In this document: positions 20,753 through 27,137 of the stretch, piece by piece | How the letters are laid out: the number at the start of each line of letters is the position of its first letter | Numbering within the stretch: the stretch's first letter is position 1 | Origin: Muribaculaceae bacterium | GTDB taxonomy: Bacteria; Bacteroidota; Bacteroidia; Bacteroidales; Muribaculaceae | Assembly (NCBI GenBank): GCA_021443235.1 | Contig: JABUUJ010000001.1 | Location: 12,371 to 39,507 of the forward strand | Direction: 5' to 3' | DNA: 27,137 bases | The notes under the pieces: generated by a model | What the model was told of the DNA's origin: nothing | What the model saw: only the letters and a program-made list of their open reading frames with translations | Databases searched by the model: none | Program-made: the position numbers and the translations under genes

Positions 20753-21958
20753 ATGAAAACTTGTTTTATAGGATTAGGCTATATTGGCCTACCCACTGCA
20801 ATTATTGCTGCTCGTAGTGGAGTGGAGATCTTGGGTGTGGACATCAATCCACAAGTAGTTGAAATGACCAACCGTGGTCTACTGCACATCATTGAGCCCG
20901 GTATGGAACCTCTGCTCAAGGAGATGGTGGCTAAGGGACGACTTAGGGCATCTGCCAAGCCTGAAGTTGCCGACTCTTACTTCATCATGGTACCCACACC
21001 GTTCAAGGACAACCATAAGCCTGATGTGTCGTATGTGGTCGCTGCGACAAATTCGATATTACCTTTACTCAAGGATGGCGACCTCTTTGTAATTGAATCA
21101 ACTCTTCCTGTTGGCACCACTGAGATGATCTCCAAAATGATATTCTCAGCACGTCCTGAGCTTGAAGGTAAAATTCATATCGCCTACTGTCCTGAGCGTG
21201 TGCTGCCTGGAAACGTGATTCATGAGTTGGTAAACAACGACCGCGTGATAGGCGGACTCACGCCCGAGGCGTGCGATAGAGCATCGCTGTTCTATTCACG
21301 TTTTGTAACTGCTAAATTGCACAAGACTAATGCACGAACTGCTGAGTTGTGCAAACTTGCAGAGAACTCGAGCCGCGATGCACAAATTGCGTTTGCTAAC
21401 GAACTATCGCTAATTTGTGATCGTGCAGGTGTGAATGTGTGGGAACTCATTAACCTTGCAAATAAGCATCCTCGCGTCAACATTCTTCAGCCGGGATGTG
21501 GCGTGGGAGGTCATTGCATAGCTGTTGACCCATACTTCATCTCGGAGGCATTCCCCGAAGAGGCAAAACTCATCGCCCAGGCGCGCGCAACCAATAATTA
21601 TAAGGCGCAGTGGTGTGCCGAGAAAGTCAAGAATGCCATCCTGCAGTATGAACTCGCCAACGGCTGCAAACCAAAGGTGGCAATGATGGGATTGGCATTC
21701 AAACCTAACATTGACGATTTGCGCGAATCGCCTGCCAAGCAAATCACTGCCGAGCTTTTGCATAGTTTCAGCAACACCGACATCATGGTTGTGGAGCCAA
21801 ATATTGCCGACCACAAAACGTTTACACTCACCGATTTCCGTCATGCCTATGACGTGGCTGATATAGTTGTTTTCCTCACTGCCCATGATGAGTTTAAAAC
21901 ATTAAAGTGGTGCGACGAAAAGATTATAATTGATTTTTGCGGTATTTTTAAGAGATAA
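20753..21958 (+). CDS. wecC: UDP-N-acetyl-D-mannosamine dehydrogenase (WecC-like)
   Basis: A 401-residue NAD-dependent nucleotide-sugar dehydrogenase. The Rossmann loop is CFIGLGYIGLPTA (4-16), GVDINPQVV is the second strand, and MVPTPFK and ESTLPVGTTE follow the family pattern. The catalytic segment PGCGVGGHCIAVDPYF (247-262) contains the nucleophile C255. The C-terminal domain has MGLAFKPNIDDLRESPA. The YCPERVLPGN motif and the overall length fit WecC-type enzymes more than UDP-glucose dehydrogenase. It would oxidise UDP-ManNAc to UDP-ManNAcA in the cytoplasm, supplying an acidic sugar. UDP-GlcNAc 2-epimerase (WecB), which makes the substrate, is not in the window. It follows the Wzc-like gene by 13 bp. 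Confidence 0.9.
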   Translation: MKTCFIGLGYIGLPTAIIAARSGVEILGVDINPQVVEMTNRGLLHIIEPGMEPLLKEMVAKGRLRASAKPEVADSYFIMVPTPFKDNHKPDVSYVVAATNSILPLLKDGDLFVIESTLPVGTTEMISKMIFSARPELEGKIHIAYCPERVLPGNVIHELVNNDRVIGGLTPEACDRASLFYSRFVTAKLHKTNARTAELCKLAENSSRDAQIAFANELSLICDRAGVNVWELINLANKHPRVNILQPGCGVGGHCIAVDPYFISEAFPEEAKLIAQARATNNYKAQWCAEKVKNAILQYELANGCKPKVAMMGLAFKPNIDDLRESPAKQITAELLHSFSNTDIMVVEPNIADHKTFTLTDFRHAYDVADIVVFLTAHDEFKTLKWCDEKIIIDFCGIFKR

Positions 21959-21963
21959 ATTTT

Positions 21964-23127
21964 ATGGTTTTGAGTTTCCTGGTATATACGCTTACTGCTA
22001 TCCTGCTCGCCGCATTGGGCTGGCATTGCAGTAGGCGTGAGCAGCGTTTATTGGATGCAACTGGGAAGCAACTGCCGTTCCTATGCTGGGAAATTGTGAC
22101 TGTGATTGTGGCTTTTGCTGCAGTTGCAGGTTTGCGCTACAAGACAGGATATGATCATCTATTTTATCTCTATCAATATATCCATTTACGTGACCATACA
22201 GGCTTCTCGCGCAGTAATTATGAGGTCGGATTCCAGTGGATTAGCCAACTCTTTGCATTTTTAAAGGCGCATGCGTGCATCTACTTCGCGTTTTGGGGAG
22301 CACTGCAAGTGGGGATGTTCTATTTCGCCTTTCGCAATAAGAAAAGTATCCTTGTGTGGATTCCGCTTGTGATAATGCTGGGTGGTTTTTTTATCAATTT
22401 TATGAATACCATTCGCCAGGTGGTAGTGGAATGTGCCTTTGTGGCGATGGTGCCGCTGTGCACCACCCGCAAGCGCACCGCAATGTGCGGCATCGTGGCG
22501 CTATGCTTCACTCTGATACATTTCACGGCGATCTTCGTGCCGTTCTTCTACCTCGCGATGTGGCTCATGCGTGGCGTGAAGTTAAGTCGGCGCACGTTGT
22601 ATATAGTCTATGTGGCATGCGTCGTCTTGGGACTTTACCCCTTCTGGCTCACTGCTTTTACGGGTGTAGCCTCGTTGCTCGCTGGTACGTCCTATGAGCG
22701 CTATATCCCCCTCATCAACGATATGGTGGCCAATGGCTACCGCTTTGTGCCGTGGGGGCCCAACCATCTGCTCGTTGTCGTGTCGCAACTCATAATGCTG
22801 TGGTTCTATACGCAGGTCAAGGAGCATTTTAGTGACTTTGCCCCAATGCGCGACTTTTTCTCGCTCGCATTCTTGGGCATGTGTCTGTCAAACTTGCTCA
22901 TCAATACATCGCACTTCATGCTGCGTCCTATTGAGTACCTCACCTTGTGCCTGATAGTACCTATTGCGTTCACACTCAAGTATCTCTACGATACTCGCCG
23001 CTATGTGTGGCTTGCTGCGCTGGCATTGTGCACGCTCACAATTACCTATATCGCAGTCATCAAAGCCGTGCTTATACCTACCGCGGTCAACCTGCCGTTT
23101 CTTTATAATTGTTACTTCTGGCGATGA
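21964..23127 (+). CDS. EpsG-family polysaccharide polymerase-like membrane protein
   Basis: A 387-residue protein with about ten hydrophobic segments. The first loop region reads GLRYKTGYDHLFYLYQYIHL, and a YEVGFQWISQLFAF segment follows; together these are the EpsG/Wzy pattern (GxD..Y and xEPGY/YEVGF). A central PLVIMLGGFFINFMNTIRQ segment with a conserved R is also typical. It is likely to join lipid-linked repeat units at the periplasmic face of the inner membrane. The start lies 5 bp after the wecC stop, and its TGA overlaps the ATG of the following GT2 gene (ATGA). Sequence alone cannot separate polymerase from other multi-spanning roles, but the size and motifs argue against a flippase. 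Confidence 0.78.
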   Translation: MVLSFLVYTLTAILLAALGWHCSRREQRLLDATGKQLPFLCWEIVTVIVAFAAVAGLRYKTGYDHLFYLYQYIHLRDHTGFSRSNYEVGFQWISQLFAFLKAHACIYFAFWGALQVGMFYFAFRNKKSILVWIPLVIMLGGFFINFMNTIRQVVVECAFVAMVPLCTTRKRTAMCGIVALCFTLIHFTAIFVPFFYLAMWLMRGVKLSRRTLYIVYVACVVLGLYPFWLTAFTGVASLLAGTSYERYIPLINDMVANGYRFVPWGPNHLLVVVSQLIMLWFYTQVKEHFSDFAPMRDFFSLAFLGMCLSNLLINTSHFMLRPIEYLTLCLIVPIAFTLKYLYDTRRYVWLAALALCTLTITYIAVIKAVLIPTAVNLPFLYNCYFWR

Positions 23128-24086
23128 AAGTTTCGGTGATTGTCGCGGTTTACAATGGCGAGCGATACCTGCAACGCTGTGTCGAGTCGCTGCTGGCGCA
23201 GACCTATCGCGACGTGGAGTATGTTTTTGTCGACGATGCCTCGACCGATGGCTCGCTGCCGCTGTTGCGCGACCTTATTGCCCATTCGCCACGACGCGAT
23301 AATGTGCTGATACTGAGCAATGACCATAACTGTGGGTGCAACGTGACTCGCCATCGTGGCATGAAGGCAGCAACGGGCGATTACATGATACACGTCGACT
23401 GCGACGACTATGTCGACCCTCGCTTCATTGAGAAACTGTCAACCGTGGCAGTTGATGGCAACAACGACGTGGTAGCATGTGAGATGCTTTATGATTATGG
23501 CTATCGCACTGTGCGACAAGCTATTGTTACAGTTGCCGATAGCCGCGACTTCCTGGGCAAGGTCCTCTCTGGACAGATGCACGCAAGCCTGTGCAACAAG
23601 CTCATAAGGAGCAAAATCATTACCGAGCACGACCTCTATCCCGCCGAGGGAATTACGTTGGGCGAGGATAAATATGTCGTTGTGAGGGCATTGCACTATG
23701 CCTCGCGCGTGGCTGTGGTCAACGAGCCACTTTATATTTATAACAAGACCAACGAGAACTCGTTCACATCGCAGTCCAAGGCTCGCGTCGTGCCATCGTT
23801 TCTCAAGCTCACTCGCTCTATCGACGAGTTTTTCGGCGACAAAAATGTGGACGACGATATTAGGCAGGCCATTGCCCACCACAAGGCACTTGTGTTGGGG
23901 CACATCCTGCTTTATGGCAAGCACGAAGACGCCGACACTGAGACGTTCGGCGATGTGACGTTGCGCGACATCATCACGCATCCCGTCGCTCCGCTTCACT
24001 ACAAAACCGCTTGCGTTGCAAGCAAACTTAAGTTAAGCTTTTTAGTAAAGGCCATCGCCGCCTCAATAAGGGCAGTGAAGGGCTAA
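23124..24086 (+). CDS. GT2-family glycosyltransferase
   Basis: A 320-residue GT-A fold transferase. It begins MKVSVIVAVYNGERYLQRCV and continues with SLLAQTYRDVEYVFVDDAST, where DDAS binds the nucleotide. IHVDCDDYVDP near residues 93-103 holds the DxD-type metal site. A GEDKYVVVRALHYA segment near 180-193 (GED) is the usual ED position of the acceptor-binding half. There is no membrane helix, so it works on the cytoplasmic face, adding one sugar to the lipid-linked repeat unit. The start at 23124 overlaps the previous stop (ATGA) and begins exactly at the conserved beta strand; an ATG at 23109 would overlap further into the upstream gene. Donor and linkage are unknown. Confidence 0.92.
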   Translation: MKVSVIVAVYNGERYLQRCVESLLAQTYRDVEYVFVDDASTDGSLPLLRDLIAHSPRRDNVLILSNDHNCGCNVTRHRGMKAATGDYMIHVDCDDYVDPRFIEKLSTVAVDGNNDVVACEMLYDYGYRTVRQAIVTVADSRDFLGKVLSGQMHASLCNKLIRSKIITEHDLYPAEGITLGEDKYVVVRALHYASRVAVVNEPLYIYNKTNENSFTSQSKARVVPSFLKLTRSIDEFFGDKNVDDDIRQAIAHHKALVLGHILLYGKHEDADTETFGDVTLRDIITHPVAPLHYKTACVASKLKLSFLVKAIAASIRAVKG

Positions 24087-24095
24087 ACGATATTT

Positions 24096-24109
24096 CACCC
24101 GCAAGGGTG
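24096..24109 (+). promoter_or_regulatory. Small intercistronic hairpin with GNRA-type loop
   Basis: CACCC-GCAA-GGGTG forms a perfect 5-bp stem with a GCAA tetraloop, in the 37-bp gap before the start codon at 24124. No T-run follows, so it is not a terminator. It could stabilise the downstream mRNA or modulate translation. Confidence 0.4.
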
Positions 24110-24123
24110 CTTTGAGAAGAATA

Positions 24124-25356
24124 ATGTTTAATAGAGGAAAATATTTTCTATTTCAAACAGTCTTAATCCTGCTGTCACCAATCACGAGTTTTTTGGTGTC
24201 GCTACGCTATTACAAGAGCTCGGTATCCCAGTTTTTCTTCATCATCTTTGCGATGTATCTGGGATATTACATGGGCTTTGTATATGACCTTATGCGTCAC
24301 TACATGGAGATTCCCATGTATTATACAGGTCGTGACCTGAACACGATTTTTGGAGACTTCCGAGTTTATCTCATCGGTAAGGAGCCTTTTCACATCCTGT
24401 TTAAATATGTGTTCTCAAGGTTCACTGATTCGCGACAAATGTTTGGAGCCATCTCGTCTGGCATGTACGCCATGTCGTTTGTGTTCTTCTTAAGGCAGTT
24501 TAAGGAGTTTTACAACCGTCGCCTTCCGGCATTTTCCACGGTGCTGCTCCTTTGTGTGGCAACGGTGATTGAGTTCTATTGGTATCAGGGTCTGCGCTTT
24601 TGGCTCGGGGTTTACGTCTTTATGGGGTTCTATCTTAAGTATGTTAATTCTGGAAAGTGGTGGTGGCTGCTATTCACGCCACTCGTGCTCCTCATCCACT
24701 ATGCCCTTGTGACACTTATTATTGCTGCTTTGCTCAACATTTTGCTCCACCATGTTACGGTCTATTCGCGCATAGCGTTTCTTGCTTTTGCATTTGTGAT
24801 ACGCTCGCTCAACATTGACTTTGTGCCTTTGCTGCTCAAGTATCTGCCTTTTATCAACGACCTGGGCATATCAATCAGCGACGAAAAGATACGCACCAGT
24901 GTGCTTGAGCACATGAACGAGGTGCGAACAGGGGGCAATATCTTCTATCAGAACCGTACCGCTGTGCTGTTGATATGCGGCATATTGATTTTGACTTTTT
25001 TCCGCTATTGCAGGCTTAGGTTTAATGACAAACACATTACGTTGCTCTATTTTGCGCTCACTCTGTTCTCAATTGCATGCATCGGCTATGTAGACCTCAC
25101 GTTTTATGAGCGATTTTCCAAGGTGTGTGTGCTTGTGCTCTATTGCTACCTATTTATTGTGAGTGTGCAGAACGTGCGTCAGTGGTCGCGCTACCACATT
25201 ATGTTGTTTTTGGTGGCTTTGTCAATTTCTACCTTTAGTGTGTTTGTCGTGCTGATGCAGATACGCAGCTATTTGTTCTATAATGAGCTTATTTTTGGGA
25301 ACATCTTTATTGACTGGGATGGCAATGCCCTCAATATGAAATATGGCTGGAATTAA
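24124..25356 (+). CDS. Second EpsG-like multi-spanning membrane protein
   Basis: A 410-residue protein with ten or more hydrophobic segments and unusually many Phe, Tyr and Leu. The segment GRDLNTIFGDFRVYLIGKEP followed by FHILFKYVFSRF matches the D..Y...EP.F..L pattern of EpsG/Wzy-like proteins. WYQGLRFWLGVYVFMGFYLK is the next conserved helix with a central R, and a LIHYALVTL segment gives the conserved His. It may be a second polymerase, or the enzyme that joins repeat units while the other EpsG-like gene does something else. I chose the ATG at 24124; a TTG four codons upstream at 24112 is in frame but unlikely. It lies 37 bp after the GT2 gene and 47 bp before the next. Confidence 0.75.
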   Translation: MFNRGKYFLFQTVLILLSPITSFLVSLRYYKSSVSQFFFIIFAMYLGYYMGFVYDLMRHYMEIPMYYTGRDLNTIFGDFRVYLIGKEPFHILFKYVFSRFTDSRQMFGAISSGMYAMSFVFFLRQFKEFYNRRLPAFSTVLLLCVATVIEFYWYQGLRFWLGVYVFMGFYLKYVNSGKWWWLLFTPLVLLIHYALVTLIIAALLNILLHHVTVYSRIAFLAFAFVIRSLNIDFVPLLLKYLPFINDLGISISDEKIRTSVLEHMNEVRTGGNIFYQNRTAVLLICGILILTFFRYCRLRFNDKHITLLYFALTLFSIACIGYVDLTFYERFSKVCVLVLYCYLFIVSVQNVRQWSRYHIMLFLVALSISTFSVFVVLMQIRSYLFYNELIFGNIFIDWDGNALNMKYGWN

Positions 25357-25403
25357 GATATTCATAAAAGCTTTATTGCCATATTTGAAAAGTTACATAA
25401 CAA

Positions 25404-26438
25404 ATGTTTTTTATGTCAACAGCTAAAATAAAGAAACGTGTGCTTATTACAGGACCTGCGCCCGAAAACGTGGGGGGCATTAGTATGCACATTCGTCGTC
25501 TCGTCAACGTGATGGCAGATCGATGTGAGTTTGACTTTGTCGACGAGGCACGCAATCGCACCAATGGTTATTTCAACCTACGCTCGTGCAACATCTTTAG
25601 GTATATAAAGAAAGTGATTTGTGCCGATGTAGTACACATCAACAGTGGGGCATTCTTGCTGCGTGCATTTAACATCTTCATGTGTGCCCTCGTCTTCCGC
25701 AAATATACTGTGGTGACTATCCATCGCGACCCATCTATTGAGCCTCACAACGGCATTATGCGCTGGCTACTTTCTAATTGCAACGTAGTGATCAACGTAA
25801 ACGAGACTGGGCACAACATCTTCAAGACCGAAGGCAAGTGCGACTATCGCTTGCTGCCGGCCTACTTGCCGCCCAACCTTGATGTGGAGCCTAAACTGCC
25901 ACACGATGTAAGTGTGTGGCTGGAGCATGTGAGGAAAGATACTAAGGCTGTGGTGATGTGCAACAATGCATCAAACTTGTTGATGCACGATGGTGTTGAC
26001 CTATATGGTACCGACCTGTGCGTGGCAGCAGTTAACGAACTGCCCAAAAACTACTACCTCGTCTTTGTGGTGGTGAAATGTGAAATCCCCGAGTTTTATG
26101 ACGCCTATCATGTGGCCATAGCAAAATATGGACTTGAAGACCGCATCTTGCTCACCGACAAGTCAATGTCATTTGTAAGGCTTATCAGCGAAAGCGACAT
26201 CGTATTGCGCACCACCAATACCGACGGCGACTCCATCACCGTGCGTGAGGCTCTCGCGCTGGGCAAGCCCGTGGTGGCAAGCGACGTGGTGGCACGGCCC
26301 GAGGGCACTACACTGTTTGCCAATCGCAATGTGGCAAGTCTCATCAAGGCCATTGTGGAAGTGTGTGGGCAGAAAGTTACACCCGTGACTGATAACACTG
26401 ACTATGCAGCAATATATAGTGAATTCTATCGCTTGTAG
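25404..26438 (+). CDS. GT-B fold glycosyltransferase (GT4/GT1-like)
   Basis: A 344-residue transferase without membrane segments. The N-terminal domain opens with KKRVLITGPAPENVGGISMH, where the PxxxGGxxxH loop is the acceptor/nucleotide site of GT4-like enzymes. It has ADVVHINSGAFLLRAF and VVTIHRDPS further in. The C-terminal domain ends with RTTNTDGDSITVREALALGK then PVVASDV; this is the EX7E region, but the first Glu is replaced (DGDSITVRE), as in some GT4 members. It would add a sugar to the lipid-linked repeat unit in the cytoplasm. The start may be the ATG at 25404 or the in-frame ATG at 25413. The next gene begins 7 bp after the stop. Confidence 0.82.
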   Translation: MFFMSTAKIKKRVLITGPAPENVGGISMHIRRLVNVMADRCEFDFVDEARNRTNGYFNLRSCNIFRYIKKVICADVVHINSGAFLLRAFNIFMCALVFRKYTVVTIHRDPSIEPHNGIMRWLLSNCNVVINVNETGHNIFKTEGKCDYRLLPAYLPPNLDVEPKLPHDVSVWLEHVRKDTKAVVMCNNASNLLMHDGVDLYGTDLCVAAVNELPKNYYLVFVVVKCEIPEFYDAYHVAIAKYGLEDRILLTDKSMSFVRLISESDIVLRTTNTDGDSITVREALALGKPVVASDVVARPEGTTLFANRNVASLIKAIVEVCGQKVTPVTDNTDYAAIYSEFYRL

Positions 26439-26445
26439 AAAGACT

Positions 26446-27137
26446 ATGCTCAAGACTTCGCTCAAGAAACTGAGACTATATTGCGAGCAGCAGGACTTTA
26501 AGGGCTGGGATCCCTACGACGGGCTCAATTCTCGATTGTTTCAGTGGCTGCCTTTGCTCAAGCACTCGGCTTTGTGCCGGCTGGTTGTGATTCAAGGCTT
26601 TAAACGATGCCCCATCAACCTGCGACGCCTGGCTATGGTGCCTAAGCAACACAATGCCAAGGGCATAGCGCTATGCCTGCAAGCCTATTGCAACATGCAC
26701 CAGGCATTGAGCCGCAACCCTCAGCTCGAAACCATAACAGGTTCGATGTCAACTATAACCGAGAAAATTAACTATCTGGCACAGCTGTTGCTGACGATGC
26801 GCTCGCAAGGCGACTATCATGGTGCTTGCTGGGGCTACAACTTCGACTGGCAGGCCCGCCGCCTTTTCTTGTTTCCCAAAAACACCCCCACGATAGTGGC
26901 GACACATTTTTGCGCCACAGCGCTGATGAGCGCCTATGAGGTGACGCGCCACCGCGAATATCTGGACGTGGCGCTGTCGGCGGCACACTTTGTGTTGCAC
27001 GACTTGCATCGCACACCTTACGGCGATGGCTTCCTCTTCTCTTATAGCCCGTTGCATGGCAACGACACAGTGTTTAACGCTTCGATGCTGGGTAGCCGCT
27101 TGCTCAGCTACTGCTATCACTACACTGGCAATGAGGA
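26446..27137 (+). CDS. Helical-barrel protein of polysaccharide loci (partial, runs off the window)
   Basis: The frame starts at an ATG 7 bp after the GT-B gene and stays open to the end of the window (230 codons). It begins MLKTSLKKLRLYCEQQDFKG with WDPYDGLNSRLFQ following. Later it contains CWGYNFDWQARRLF, TPTIVATHFCATALMSAYEV and a DGFLFSYSPLHGNDTVFNAS stretch. The regular helix pairs, the WGYNFDWQ region and the NAS motif recall (alpha/alpha)6-barrel proteins of the epimerase or terpenoid-cyclase-like type. Homologues in Bacteroides capsule loci are often mislabelled as delta-aminolevulinic acid dehydratase. No signal peptide is seen. Its activity is unknown to me; modifying or hydrolysing the glycan is a reasonable guess from location. 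The C-terminal part is missing. Confidence 0.72.
   Translation, partial: MLKTSLKKLRLYCEQQDFKGWDPYDGLNSRLFQWLPLLKHSALCRLVVIQGFKRCPINLRRLAMVPKQHNAKGIALCLQAYCNMHQALSRNPQLETITGSMSTITEKINYLAQLLLTMRSQGDYHGACWGYNFDWQARRLFLFPKNTPTIVATHFCATALMSAYEVTRHREYLDVALSAAHFVLHDLHRTPYGDGFLFSYSPLHGNDTVFNASMLGSRLLSYCYHYTGNE

Noticed and set aside
24112..24123. TTG start codon for the second EpsG-like gene
   Set aside because: An ATG four codons downstream gives a normal N-terminus; the TTG adds only four residues and has no supporting ribosome-binding site.

Overview
The window looks like a chromosomal segment of a member of the Bacteroidales, possibly of the Muribaculaceae or a Prevotella-like group (the family is a guess). 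Several lines point there. There are Bacteroidetes-type -33/-7 promoters (TTG or TTTG, 18-20 bp, TAnnTTTG). The protein families are typical of the order: DUF4251 lipoprotein, UpxY-type antiterminator, and a GH57/GT4/GH133 glucan cluster. Shine-Dalgarno sequences are weak. No insertion sequence, prophage, CRISPR array, tRNA or rRNA was seen.

Layout. 1-117: end of a transketolase gene. 255-1490: OmpA-family outer-membrane protein with its own promoter and terminator. 1553-1893: a sigma-54-type promoter, a leader hairpin and a 49-residue Pmp3/YqaE membrane peptide. 1986-3422: MATE exporter, convergent with the next block across a strong bidirectional terminator. 3510-8224 (minus): a three-gene glucan operon of GH57 protein, GT4 glycosyltransferase and GH133 debranching enzyme, with a promoter at 8296-8326. 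8362-9264 (minus): diacylglycerol-kinase-family lipid kinase. 9369-10624: six-helix HdeD-like membrane protein overlapping a DUF4251 lipoprotein. 10651-10816 (minus): an apparent small RNA of about 165 nt with its own promoter and terminator, possibly 6S-like. 10968-11423: Lrp/AsnC regulator. 11563-13482: groES-groEL. 13680-15461: a soluble von Willebrand A protein, then a second perfect sigma-54-type promoter inside a large inverted repeat, then a 343-residue protein of unknown function. 15829 to the window end: an exopolysaccharide or capsule operon.

How the genes fit together. The right third is a Wzy-type polysaccharide locus in order: UpxY antiterminator, WecA/MraY-like initiating transferase, outer-membrane export lipoprotein, Wzc-like chain-length/tyrosine-kinase fusion, UDP-ManNAc dehydrogenase, EpsG-like polymerase, GT2, a second EpsG-like protein, a GT-B transferase and a truncated helical-barrel protein. 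Start-stop overlaps and short gaps support one long transcript. A flippase and a UDP-GlcNAc 2-epimerase are not in the window. The left two thirds is core and stress physiology.

The most interesting signals are regulatory. Two near-identical sigma-54 promoters (1551 and 14363) drive a stress-type membrane peptide and the unknown 343-residue protein, and a weaker related site lies before groESL. An unannotated-looking minus-strand RNA lies between the DUF4251 and Lrp genes. The GH57 protein appears to have lost one catalytic residue and carries a histone-like Lys/Ala tail. All assignments are from reading the sequence; no database search was run.
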